A model generated the notes under the pieces. It was given only the letters and a program-made list of their open reading frames with translations, did no database searches and had not been told where the DNA came from. Positions 1 through 8,135 of a stretch of DNA of 64,000 nt are shown here, piece by piece (within the stretch, counting starts at the first letter, position 1; every line of letters begins with the position of its first letter). This DNA comes from Leisingera coralii. Its GTDB lineage: Bacteria > Pseudomonadota > Alphaproteobacteria > Rhodobacterales > Rhodobacteraceae. The position numbers and the translations under genes are program-made. The stretch spans positions 26,654-90,653 of the forward strand of contig NZ_JBHUPT010000062.1 in assembly GCF_049056525.1 (NCBI RefSeq). The letters run 5' to 3'.

Positions 1-724
1 CGTGCTTTTCCCGCAGCGCAGCCACAGCAGCTGCCATACGGCGCACCTCCGCCTCTCCGGCAGCTTTGCCGCCGCCTGGCCCGTAAACCGGCATCACCAG
101 GCAGATGCCGGTTCCGGTCTCCAAGATGCTGTCATGCCTGGCCATCAGATCCGCGCTCACCGCCAGCTGGTGCTTGAAATCCACGCTAACCTTGGTGCCG
201 CTGCTGTCGCGGTAGCCGCGCGGGAATGGCGGGCGCCCCGGCCCCACAGCCAGCATCGTGCGTAGCCCGCTTTCACGCACCGCGGCGCAATAGGCATCGC
301 CAAAAGCCGGATCATCGCTGCGGTAGATATCCGCCCCGCCGCCCAGCAGGGTGACGCAGGTGGTGACACCGGCCATCAGCCGTTCAAGCAGCGTCAGCCG
401 CGCTTCGGCAGACCAGAAGGCAACATTGGTCCCGCCCGCATACAGCGCCTCGCACGCCTTGAACCAGGCTTCGGAGTCCCCTGCCCCAAGCCCCCGGACA
501 AGCCCATGCCCGGCATGGGAGTGGCAGTCGATCAGCCCCGGGATTGCGGTCATGCCGGTGGCGTCGATCACTTCGGCGGCCTCATCGGCCAGCGGTGCCA
601 GGTCAGCGTCGCGTCCGATGGCGGTGATCCGGCTGCCCTCAATAGCGATTGCCGAGTCCTCGACAACCAGGCGGTCCGCATCAACGGTCAGGGCGGTGGC
701 GTGCCGGATCAGGATGCTGGTCAT
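1..724 (-). CDS. Amidohydrolase family protein (3' end cut by window edge)
   Basis: Reading leftwards from the ATG at 724, the frame stays open to the window edge and gives 241 residues. The N-terminus has the usual composite beta domain of cyclic amidohydrolases, followed by PGLIDCHSHAGHG, which supplies the HxH metal ligands at about residues 61-63. Family members (chlorohydrolase, ATZ/TRZ, guanine or cytosine deaminase type) hydrolyse C-N or C-Cl bonds of heterocycles and cyclic amides. The start overlaps the stop of the upstream gene as ATGA (721-724), so the two are translationally coupled. It is the third amidohydrolase in a row behind a DppABCDF-type importer, which suggests successive hydrolytic steps on one imported substrate. 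The substrate cannot be read from the sequence, and the C-terminal metal and substrate ligands are outside the window. Confidence 0.85.
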   Translation of the reverse strand, partial: MTSILIRHATALTVDADRLVVEDSAIAIEGSRITAIGRDADLAPLADEAAEVIDATGMTAIPGLIDCHSHAGHGLVRGLGAGDSEAWFKACEALYAGGTNVAFWSAEARLTLLERLMAGVTTCVTLLGGGADIYRSDDPAFGDAYCAAVRESGLRTMLAVGPGRPPFPRGYRDSSGTKVSVDFKHQLAVSADLMARHDSILETGTGICLVMPVYGPGGGKAAGEAEVRRMAAAVAALREKH

Positions 725-2211
725 GCAGGCGCCATCCGCAGCGGATAGGCCGGGGTAAAGATCTCTTCGACCGGCGGATGGCCAAAGGTCCGGTCAGGGT
801 ATTGCGCCACCAGCCCGTCGAAACGGCGCTGCGCACCCGCACGCAGCGCGTCGTGGTCGGCGCCGGGAATGACGCCGTCCTGCATCACGATGCGGCCGTC
901 GATCACAACCGTGCGCACATCGCGGCCGGAGCCGTTCAGGAGAACTGTCTGGATCGGGTCAATGACCTGCCCGACGGCCGGATCATCCAGGCCAATGACG
1001 GTGATGTCGGCCCGCGCACCGGGAGCGAGGCGGCCCAGGTCGCTGCGTCCCAGCGCCTGCGCTCCGCCCAGCGTCGCGGCATCATACATGTCGGCGGCAC
1101 TGACGGCTTGCGGGTTGCTGTCTGCCATCCGGGCTGTGATCAGCCCCAGTTGCATGTTCAGGATCATGTCCGGGGGATGGGTGTCCGTCCCCATGCCGAT
1201 GGTCAGACCCGCATCACGGTACCGCGCAAAGGATTTCAGCACCGCCCCCCCGCGCGCCATCACCAGCGGGCAATGCGCCAGCGCGGCGCCGCCGTCGGCC
1301 AGGATGTCCAGATCCGGCGCGCCATATTCAATCCCGTTGACGCCCGACAGGAAGGTCAGGTGCGGCAGGATCGCCCGCTGCGACAGGAAGCCGAGGTCGC
1401 GCAGCCATTCCGGCGGGCTCTTGCCATGCATCCGCACGACACTTTCGTACTCAAAGGCGGACTGGCAGCAATGCAGCCGCACCGGCACGTCCAGATTCCG
1501 CACCGCCTGCGCAGTCCGCGACAGCAGTGCTTCCGTGCAGGTCTCTATCCGGTCGGGGGCCAGCATGGTCCGGATCAGCCCGTCGGCCCGGCCTTCAAAG
1601 CGCTCGCAGAACCGCACAGCTTCGGCGAGGCCCGCAAGGCCCCGCTCCTCGTCAAAATGGAACCCGATGCCGCCGTCTTCGGCGACATAGGTGTTGCCGC
1701 TGCGGTAGGCGGGTCCGAGGTAAACCCGCAGGCCAAGCGCCTCCGCCGCCTCCGCCGCGCCGGCGAATTCGTCCCAGGTCTCGCCCCATTCGCGGTAAAA
1801 CAGCGAGGCAATGGGCAGCGCGGTGGTGATGCCGTTGCGGATCAGCCGGGTAAAGGCATAGTGCTTCTGCCAGCGCAGATCCTCCGGCGGGTACATCTCG
1901 CGCGGGCCTTTTTCCATATAGCTTTGCGGCCAGACGCGGCCCTTCTTCCAGGCCGGCTGGTTGTCCAGGCCCAGAACGGTGGTGTCGAGGTCCGACAGCG
2001 CATCGAGGTCGATGAACCCCGGCCCGATCAGGGCGCACCCGCAATCGATGCGCCGCGCCACTTCCCCTTGGAACCCATGGCCGGCAAACAGGATCGCGCC
2101 GTCTTCGAACACGACTTCGCCGCGCGGCAGCAGCACATGGTGCCCGTTTTCATGGCCGACCACCCAGTCGGCGGTCATCAGGATGCGGCCCTGCTCCCTG
2201 CCCGCTGCCAT
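721..2211 (-). CDS. Amidohydrolase-like protein lacking the N-terminal HxH metal motif
   Basis: A 496-residue protein with the TIM-barrel amidohydrolase layout. Where relatives read PGFIDxHxH, this one reads PGFIDLDALSDLD (residues 64-76), so both histidines of the first metal motif are absent. Later ligands are recognisable: a His in VRLHCC, a His in ILPHLTF and the Asp of GMGTDTHPP. It may therefore bind a single metal or have shifted activity. The ATG at 2211 overlaps the upstream TAA by one base (TAATG). A second Met (residue 12, at 2178) is an alternative start. It is the middle gene of three consecutive amidohydrolase genes and overlaps the next by ATGA. The family is clear but the substrate is unknown. 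Confidence 0.85.
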   Translation of the reverse strand: MAAGREQGRILMTADWVVGHENGHHVLLPRGEVVFEDGAILFAGHGFQGEVARRIDCGCALIGPGFIDLDALSDLDTTVLGLDNQPAWKKGRVWPQSYMEKGPREMYPPEDLRWQKHYAFTRLIRNGITTALPIASLFYREWGETWDEFAGAAEAAEALGLRVYLGPAYRSGNTYVAEDGGIGFHFDEERGLAGLAEAVRFCERFEGRADGLIRTMLAPDRIETCTEALLSRTAQAVRNLDVPVRLHCCQSAFEYESVVRMHGKSPPEWLRDLGFLSQRAILPHLTFLSGVNGIEYGAPDLDILADGGAALAHCPLVMARGGAVLKSFARYRDAGLTIGMGTDTHPPDMILNMQLGLITARMADSNPQAVSAADMYDAATLGGAQALGRSDLGRLAPGARADITVIGLDDPAVGQVIDPIQTVLLNGSGRDVRTVVIDGRIVMQDGVIPGADHDALRAGAQRRFDGLVAQYPDRTFGHPPVEEIFTPAYPLRMAPA

Positions 2212-3410
2212 TACGGAGCCTCCCGCAGGCTGCGGCCGTCGCGGGCGACGATGCGGCCCGCCTTCAGCACCAGCTTGCGCGGAGGGTGCGAAACCACCGC
2301 ATGGGCGACGGTTTCGGCCTCGACCAGAACCAGATCAGCCTGGCAGCCGATTTCGAGCCCGTAATCCTCAAGCCCCATGACCCTTGCGCCGCCCCAGGAG
2401 CAGCACCACAGGGCATGTTCGACATCGCTGTCAGCGCGCAGGTTGTTGCGCTGGCCCAGCAGCATGGCACGTTCCAGCATGTCCGCATTTCCATAAGGCC
2501 CCCAGGTGTCCCGGATCCCGTCGGACCCGGCACAAAGCGTCACGCCCGCCGCCCGCAGGTCCTCTGCCAGCGGCACCGGGCGGAAGGGTGTGGCAACTGT
2601 CGCGATATGGATCTGCGCCTCGGCCAGCTGCGCCACCAGCGCCCGGGCGCGGTCGCGGTCGGGCATGCCCAGGCAGAAGGCATGGCTCACTGTCACCCGC
2701 CCCTGCATCCCCAGCGCGCGGGTCCGCTCGATGATCATCTCCATGCTGAACGCCCCCAGCTCACCGGGCTCGTGCAGGTGGATGTCGATGGGTTTTCCAT
2801 GCTTTCCGGCCAGGGCAAAAACCGCGTCAAGCTGCCCCTTGGGGTCGGCATCCATGCCGCAAGGGTCAAGGCCCCCGACCACATCCGCGGGCCCGCGCAG
2901 CGCCGCATCCATCAACTCCAGCGTGCCGGGGCGCGTCATCAGCCCGGACTGCGGGAAGGCGACGATCTCGATATCCACCAGCCTGGCCAGTTCGCTGCGG
3001 GTGCGCGCAACGCCTTCGATGCCGGCAAGGCCCGTTTCGGTATCCACATCCACATGGCTGCGGATCGCGGTGGAACCATGGCCAACCGACAGCAGCGCCT
3101 GGCGCATCGACTGGCGGTGCGGATCGATGTTCCACTCCTGCCGCAGCCGGCGTTCGGTGGTGATCTTGTCGCGCAGGCTGGGACCCGCCTGATGCGGGCG
3201 CCAGCCCATGCCCCACAGGGACTTGTCCAGATGGGTATGGGCCTCCACCAGTCCGGGCAGCAGGATCGCCCCGCCGCAAGCCTCCTCCGGCACGCCGGGC
3301 CGGGCCGGCAGATCCGGACCGATCTGCGCTATGCGCCCGCCCTCGATCAGCATGTCAGCCGGTTCCGCGCCAAAAGGGCGCAGGTTTCTCAGGAGTATAT
3401 CGTCAGTCAT
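2211..3410 (-). CDS. Cytosine deaminase-like amidohydrolase
   Basis: A 399-residue metal-dependent hydrolase of the cytosine deaminase / N-isopropylammelide hydrolase branch. It shows LPGLVEAHTHLDKSLWG near residues 52-67 with HxH metal ligands, then IDIHLHEPGE, VSHAFCLG and CAGSDGIRDTWGPYG with the catalytic Asp. This ordered motif set is typical of bacterial CodA-type enzymes acting on cyclic ureas, pyrimidines or triazines. It starts 7 bp after the flavin reductase gene stops and overlaps the next amidohydrolase by one base. Context suggests cytoplasmic hydrolysis of the compound brought in by the linked importer. Family assignment is firm; the specific substrate is inference. Confidence 0.88.
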   Translation of the reverse strand: MTDDILLRNLRPFGAEPADMLIEGGRIAQIGPDLPARPGVPEEACGGAILLPGLVEAHTHLDKSLWGMGWRPHQAGPSLRDKITTERRLRQEWNIDPHRQSMRQALLSVGHGSTAIRSHVDVDTETGLAGIEGVARTRSELARLVDIEIVAFPQSGLMTRPGTLELMDAALRGPADVVGGLDPCGMDADPKGQLDAVFALAGKHGKPIDIHLHEPGELGAFSMEMIIERTRALGMQGRVTVSHAFCLGMPDRDRARALVAQLAEAQIHIATVATPFRPVPLAEDLRAAGVTLCAGSDGIRDTWGPYGNADMLERAMLLGQRNNLRADSDVEHALWCCSWGGARVMGLEDYGLEIGCQADLVLVEAETVAHAVVSHPPRKLVLKAGRIVARDGRSLREAP

Positions 3411-3417
3411 GCGTGCG

Positions 3418-4041
3418 TCAGCTCCCTGTTGCGGCAGTCAGTGAGTCGGTTGCGGTCAGCTCAAACTGCCGGTCCGAAACGATGTAGTTGTCGGCATGCA
3501 GCCGCGCGACCGGCTGATAGGCTTCAGGCCGGACATAGCGCCCTGCCGCATCAAGGCAGGTGTCGCGCACATGCATCTGCACCACCTCGCCCAGCACGAT
3601 AGCACGGCGCGGATAGTCGATGATCTGCGACACCCGGCACTCCATCGAAGCCGGCGACTCGGCCACCCTTTCCGGCCCGATCTTGAGAGAGGGCGCATGG
3701 CTGAGCCCGGTCAGTGCGACCTCGTCCACATCATCGGGAAAACTGATACCGCAATCCACCATCTGCTGGGCGATGGCCATGTCGCAAAGGTTGACGACGA
3801 ACTCGTGCGACCTGCGGATATTGCGCATTGTCTCCTTCTCGGTGCCGTCGGGACGGGCCTGGATTCCCAGGATCACGATGGGCGGATCCTGCGAGAACAC
3901 GTTGAAGAAGCTCATCGGTGCCGCATTCGGAGTGCCGTTTTCGCTTCTGGTGGTCACCAGCGCGATGGGCCGGGGCGCCACGAAACTGCACAGCAGCCGG
4001 TAGCGGTCCTTCGGCGGCAGCGCTTCGAAATCGAACTCCAT
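3418..4041 (-). CDS. Flavin reductase family (FMN-binding split-barrel) protein
   Basis: A 207-residue protein with the flavin reductase-like fold (DIM6/NTAB type). Recognisable segments are FVAPRPIALVTT, NAAPMSFFNVFSQDPPIV and the strongly family-typical ETMRNIRRSHEFVVNL. Members bind FMN and either reduce free flavin for a partner monooxygenase or act as small flavoproteins. The ATG at 4041 overlaps the stop of the upstream ABC ATPase gene by one base (TGATG). No flavin-dependent monooxygenase is visible within the window, so its partner is either elsewhere or beyond the left edge. Its place between the importer and the amidohydrolases points to a role in the same catabolic route. Confidence 0.85.
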   Translation of the reverse strand: MEFDFEALPPKDRYRLLCSFVAPRPIALVTTRSENGTPNAAPMSFFNVFSQDPPIVILGIQARPDGTEKETMRNIRRSHEFVVNLCDMAIAQQMVDCGISFPDDVDEVALTGLSHAPSLKIGPERVAESPASMECRVSQIIDYPRRAIVLGEVVQMHVRDTCLDAAGRYVRPEAYQPVARLHADNYIVSDRQFELTATDSLTAATGS

Positions 4042-5135
4042 CAGGCAACTCCCTTCTGCGGCTCCAGCCGGGCGACCGTGCCCGAGGTATCGCTTGCGGC
4101 GCTGCCTTCACCGGGCCGGGGGCCAGCGGCCTGCTCCCCGGTGACCGCATGGCAGGCGACGACGGTGCCGCCGCTGCGGGCAACAAGCGCAGGCGATTGC
4201 TCGCGGCAGCGCGCGGTGGCAATCGGGCAGCGCGGGTTGAAGGAACAGCCCGGCGGCGGGGTGATCGGATTGGGCACTTCGCCGATTGCAGGCGCCCGGT
4301 CGCGCCGCCCCAGGCTGATATCGGGAACGGTGTCCATCAGCAGCTGCGTATAGGGATGTTCCGGCGCGGCAAAGATCCGCTCTGCCGGGCCCGCCTCCAC
4401 CAGGCGCCCCAGATACATCACGCCAACGTAATCCGACATGAAATCCACCACGGCGAGATCGTGGCTGATGAACAGATATGTCAGGCCAAGCTCATTCTGC
4501 AGATCCTTCATCAGATTGAGAACTTGGGACTGCACCGACACGTCAAGCGCCGAGGTCGGCTCGTCGCAGACCAGGAACTCCGGCCGCGAGGAAATCGCCC
4601 GCGCGATCGAGATCCGCTGGCGCTGGCCGCCGGAGAACTCATGCGGGAATTTCTCGCCGTCGCGGGCCGAAAGGCCAACCATTTCCAGCAGCCGCCCGAC
4701 CTCAGCCCGCTCCTCCTCGCGGCTTTCGGTTATACCGAAACTGCGCAGCGGTTCGGCAATGATGTCCCGCACCCGCCAGCGCGGATTGAGGCTCGCATAG
4801 GGGTCCTGAAAGATCATCTGAATCCGCCTGCGGAAGTCTCCACGGTCGGCGGCGGCCAGCTTGGTCAGGTCGGTGCCGTCGAAAGTGATGCTGCCAGAAG
4901 TGGCGCCATGCAGACCCACCACCAGCTTGGCGACCGTGGACTTGCCGCAGCCTGACTCGCCCACGAGCGAAAAGGTTTTGCCGCGCGGAATGTCGATACT
5001 GAGCGCGTCGACGGCACGGAGCGTGCGGCGTCCTTTGCGTTCAATCAGCCGGTTGAGCAGCGGCGGCGACAGGTCAAAGGTCTTGGACAGGCCCTTAAGC
5101 GAGACCAGCGGCTGGGTGTCGGTGGCGGTGCTCAT
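4041..5135 (-). CDS. Oligopeptide/dipeptide ABC transporter ATP-binding protein (DppF type)
   Basis: A 364-residue ATPase with Walker A GESGCGKST, signature SGGQRQR and Walker B VCDEPTSALD, followed by the C-terminal oligopeptide transporter extension with the cysteine-bearing GCSFNPRCP and ATARC segments. This is the second ATPase of a DppD/DppF pair energising substrate import. The open frame extends upstream to 5252, but the ATG at 5135 is chosen because it gives the MSTATDTQPLVSL start and an ATGA overlap (5132-5135) with the upstream ATPase gene. It works with the two permeases and the binding protein encoded just upstream. The transported compound is unknown; Dpp/Opp-type systems also carry many non-peptide substrates. 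Confidence 0.92.
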   Translation of the reverse strand: MSTATDTQPLVSLKGLSKTFDLSPPLLNRLIERKGRRTLRAVDALSIDIPRGKTFSLVGESGCGKSTVAKLVVGLHGATSGSITFDGTDLTKLAAADRGDFRRRIQMIFQDPYASLNPRWRVRDIIAEPLRSFGITESREEERAEVGRLLEMVGLSARDGEKFPHEFSGGQRQRISIARAISSRPEFLVCDEPTSALDVSVQSQVLNLMKDLQNELGLTYLFISHDLAVVDFMSDYVGVMYLGRLVEAGPAERIFAAPEHPYTQLLMDTVPDISLGRRDRAPAIGEVPNPITPPPGCSFNPRCPIATARCREQSPALVARSGGTVVACHAVTGEQAAGPRPGEGSAASDTSGTVARLEPQKGVA

Positions 5136-6124
5136 GCCAGTTCCTCCTGGTAGAGATGACAGGCGACATGGCCGCCCTCGACCGGCAGTGCCGCCGGCTT
5201 GGTCCGTTTGCATTCCCCGAAGGCCCGCGGGCAGCGCGGGTGGAAGGCGCAACCCGAAGGCAAGTCGGTCAGACGCGGCATGGCACCGTCGATCTGGGTC
5301 AGCCGATGGGCGTTCGAGCCGACGCGCGGAATGGATTGCATCAGCCCTTTGGTGTAGGGGTGGCGCGGGTCGCGGACGACCGTCTCCACCGGCCCGATCT
5401 CGACGACGCGGCCGGAATACATCACCGCCACGCGGTCCGCGGTCTCGGCGATCACCCCCATGTCATGGGTCACCAGGATCACTGCCGCACCGCGTTCGCG
5501 GCACATGCGTTTCAACAGATCGAGAACCTGCGCCTGGATCGAGACGTCGAGCGCTGTGGTCGGCTCGTCAGCGATCACCAGAGACGGCTCGGCGCAGAGC
5601 GCCAGGGCGATCACCACCCGCTGCCGCATGCCCCCGGAAAACTGGTGCGGATACTGGTCGATCCGCGCCTCGGGGGCGGGGATGCCGACTTCGGCGAGGC
5701 ACTCGATGGCACGTTTGCGCGCCGCGTCCTTGCCCATGGGAAGATGGGTGCGGATGGTCTGCACCAGCTGCTGGCCCACTGTCATCAGCGGGTTGAGGCT
5801 GGTCAGCGGGTCCTGGAAGACCGCGCCAATCCGGCGTCCGCGCAGCCGCCGCATCTCCTCGGAGGAGAGGTTGTCGATGCGCTTGCCCTCAAACAGGATC
5901 TCGCCGCGGTCGATGCGGCCGGGCCGTTCCAGAAGGCCGGTGATTGCGGTGCCGGTCAGTGACTTGCCGGCGCCCGACTCGCCTACCATGCCGAGGATTT
6001 CACCGGGGGCGAGGTCGAAGGTGATACCGTCGACCGCGCGCAGCGGGCCATGCCGGGTGTCAAAGCAGATCGACAGGCCGCGCACACTCAGAAGCGGCGA
6101 TTTGGGGAAGGTCGTGGTATTCAT
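5132..6124 (-). CDS. Oligopeptide/dipeptide ABC transporter ATP-binding protein (DppD type)
   Basis: A 330-residue ATPase with Walker A GESGAGKS, signature SGGMRQR, Walker B VIADEPTTALD and the C-terminal extension containing GCAFHPRCPRAFGEC. Two in-frame ATGs lie six bases apart (6130 and 6124). The one at 6124 is preferred because the AAAGGA ribosome binding site then sits six bases upstream, whereas it abuts the first ATG. The stop overlaps the start of the partner ATPase gene as ATGA. It pairs with the DppF-type subunit to drive the importer encoded at 6136-9716. Confidence 0.92.
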   Translation of the reverse strand: MNTTTFPKSPLLSVRGLSICFDTRHGPLRAVDGITFDLAPGEILGMVGESGAGKSLTGTAITGLLERPGRIDRGEILFEGKRIDNLSSEEMRRLRGRRIGAVFQDPLTSLNPLMTVGQQLVQTIRTHLPMGKDAARKRAIECLAEVGIPAPEARIDQYPHQFSGGMRQRVVIALALCAEPSLVIADEPTTALDVSIQAQVLDLLKRMCRERGAAVILVTHDMGVIAETADRVAVMYSGRVVEIGPVETVVRDPRHPYTKGLMQSIPRVGSNAHRLTQIDGAMPRLTDLPSGCAFHPRCPRAFGECKRTKPAALPVEGGHVACHLYQEELA

Positions 6125-6135
6125 CGTCATTCCTT

Positions 6136-7068
6136 TCAGCGCAGCTTCGGGTTCAGTGCGTCGCGCAGCCAGTCACCCAGCAGGTTGACCGCCAGCACCA
6201 GCGCCACCAGCGTCAGCGAGGGGAAGATCACCACCCACCAGACACCCGAGAAGAGGTACTCGTTGCCGACCCGGATCAGGGTGCCGAGCGAGGGGTTGGT
6301 GGGCGGCATGCCGACGCCGAGGAAGGACAGCGTCGCCTCGATCAGGATCGCCATCGCGAGGTTGATCGTCGCGATCACCAGCACCGGCCCCATCACGTTG
6401 GGCAGGATGTGGCTGAACAGGATGGCAAAGGGTTTGCGGCCCACCAATTGCGCGGCATAGACATATTCGCGGCTCCGCTCCACCATGGTGGACGAGCGCA
6501 CGGTGCGGGCGTACTGCACCCAGGTGGTGACGGTGATGGCAAAGACCAGCACGATCAGCGCCGCGCTGTCATGCATCTCCCGCGGCAGCGCGCCGCGCAC
6601 GATGCCGCTGACCAGCAGCGCCACGAGGATGGTGGGAAAGCTCAGCATAACGTCGGCGATGCGCATGAAGAACGCATCCACCGCGCCGCCGAAATAGCCG
6701 CTGACAAGGCCGACCACGATGCCGATCGCCATTGCAAGCGCCACGCTCACGAACCCCACGGCCAGCGAGATCCGCGACCCGTACAGGATGGCCGACAGGA
6801 CATCGCGCCCCTGGTTGTCGGTGCCAAGCAGGAACCGCGGATCGCCGCCTTCCGCCCAGACCGGCGGCAGCTCGCTGTCCCAGAGGCTCAGCGTCGAGAC
6901 ATCAAACGGATCGTGCGGTGCGATCCACGGCGCCAGCAGCGCTGCAACCAGGATGAACACTGTGACAGCAGAGGCCAGGACCGTGACATATGAGGTTCGG
7001 AAGCGATAGAAGAGATCGCTTTTCAGGAACGCCGAGAGGCGGGATCGGGGGGATACTTCAAGAGCCAT
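6136..7068 (-). CDS. ABC transporter permease (DppC type)
   Basis: A 310-residue inner-membrane permease with an N-terminal membrane segment, the periplasmic LLGTDNQGRDVLSAILYGSR loop typical of DppC/OppC, and a five-helix transport domain. The EAA-like coupling loop is present near YVYAAQLVG. An upstream GTG at 7083 is in frame, but the ATG at 7068 is chosen because AGGAG lies seven bases before it. It starts 11 bp after the stop of the DppB-type gene. With that partner it forms the channel of the importer. The protein also carries FLGVGMPPTNPSLG, a segment conserved in DppC proteins. Confidence 0.92.
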   Translation of the reverse strand: MALEVSPRSRLSAFLKSDLFYRFRTSYVTVLASAVTVFILVAALLAPWIAPHDPFDVSTLSLWDSELPPVWAEGGDPRFLLGTDNQGRDVLSAILYGSRISLAVGFVSVALAMAIGIVVGLVSGYFGGAVDAFFMRIADVMLSFPTILVALLVSGIVRGALPREMHDSAALIVLVFAITVTTWVQYARTVRSSTMVERSREYVYAAQLVGRKPFAILFSHILPNVMGPVLVIATINLAMAILIEATLSFLGVGMPPTNPSLGTLIRVGNEYLFSGVWWVVIFPSLTLVALVLAVNLLGDWLRDALNPKLR

Positions 7069-7079
7069 TGCGTGTCTCC

Positions 7080-8048
7080 TCACGCCCGCACCGAAAGGCG
7101 CGGATCAATTGCGAAGTAGAGAAGATCGACGATCATGTTGATCGCCACGAAGACCAGCGCGACCATCACCAGGTAGGCGGACATCACCGGAATGTCGCCA
7201 AAGCTGACAGCCTGGATGAACAGCAGGCCCATGCCCGGCCACTGGAAGACAGTCTCGGTAATGATCGCAAAGGCAATCATCGCCCCCAGCTGCAAGCCGA
7301 CGATGGTGATCACCGGCATCAGGGTATTGCCAAGCGCGTGACCGAAGTTCACCGCCCGGTTGGTCAGGCCGCGGGCGCGGGCGAACCGCACGAAGTCCGA
7401 GCGCAGCACTTCCATCATCTCGGCCCGGACCAGCCGCATGATCAGCGTGACCTGGAACAGGCCCAGCATCACCGCCGGCAGGATCAGGGACTTCAGCCCG
7501 CTGACGGTCAGGAAACCGGTGCGCCACCATCCGATCTGCACCGTCTCGCCGCGTCCGAAGGACGGCAGCCAGTTCAGCCAGACCGAGAACACAAGGATCA
7601 GCAGGATGCCGGTCACGAAGGTTGGCACCGATATGCCGATCAGTGATATGACGTTGAGCATGTTGCTCAGCACCCCCTTGGGATGCAGCGCGGCATATAT
7701 GCCCATTGGCACCCCGAGCAGCAGCGCAAAGACGGCGGCGGCCAGCACCAGCTCCAGGGTTGCCGGCAGGCGTTCGGCGATCATTTCGGCGACCGCGCGC
7801 TTGTTCCGGTAGGAAATGCCGAATTCACCCTGCACAGCACCCGTGACGAAGCGCGTGAATTGTACCGTGACCGGCTGGTCGAGACCAAGTTGCTCGCGCA
7901 GCTCCTGCCGGTCCTCGGCCGAGGCGTTTTCGGGCAGCATGCTGTTCACCGGATCCCCGATGAAACGGAACATGGAAAAGGCGATCAGGGCGACAGCGAG
8001 CATCACGATGACCGATTGGATCAGCCGCTTCAGAATGAAAGCGATCAT
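7080..8048 (-). CDS. ABC transporter permease (DppB type)
   Basis: A 322-residue permease beginning MIAFILKRLIQSVIV, the usual DppB/OppB N-terminal membrane segment. Six predicted membrane helices are visible, and the conserved segments LGLDQPVTVQF and RTARAKGL-like VRFARARGL are present. The open frame reaches upstream to 8102, but the ATG at 8048 is preferred because a GGAGG ribosome binding site lies directly before it. It pairs with the DppC-type subunit. In DppB-type operons the binding protein gene comes first, as it does here. Confidence 0.92.
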   Translation of the reverse strand: MIAFILKRLIQSVIVMLAVALIAFSMFRFIGDPVNSMLPENASAEDRQELREQLGLDQPVTVQFTRFVTGAVQGEFGISYRNKRAVAEMIAERLPATLELVLAAAVFALLLGVPMGIYAALHPKGVLSNMLNVISLIGISVPTFVTGILLILVFSVWLNWLPSFGRGETVQIGWWRTGFLTVSGLKSLILPAVMLGLFQVTLIMRLVRAEMMEVLRSDFVRFARARGLTNRAVNFGHALGNTLMPVITIVGLQLGAMIAFAIITETVFQWPGMGLLFIQAVSFGDIPVMSAYLVMVALVFVAINMIVDLLYFAIDPRLSVRA

Positions 8049-8135
8049 TGGAGGGTCCTCCATTAGTCGGCTGTGGGCTGTGGTAAAAAGGCGGGCCTGC
8101 AAGCCGCAGCGTGCAAGCCCGCCAGGCGGGGAGGA

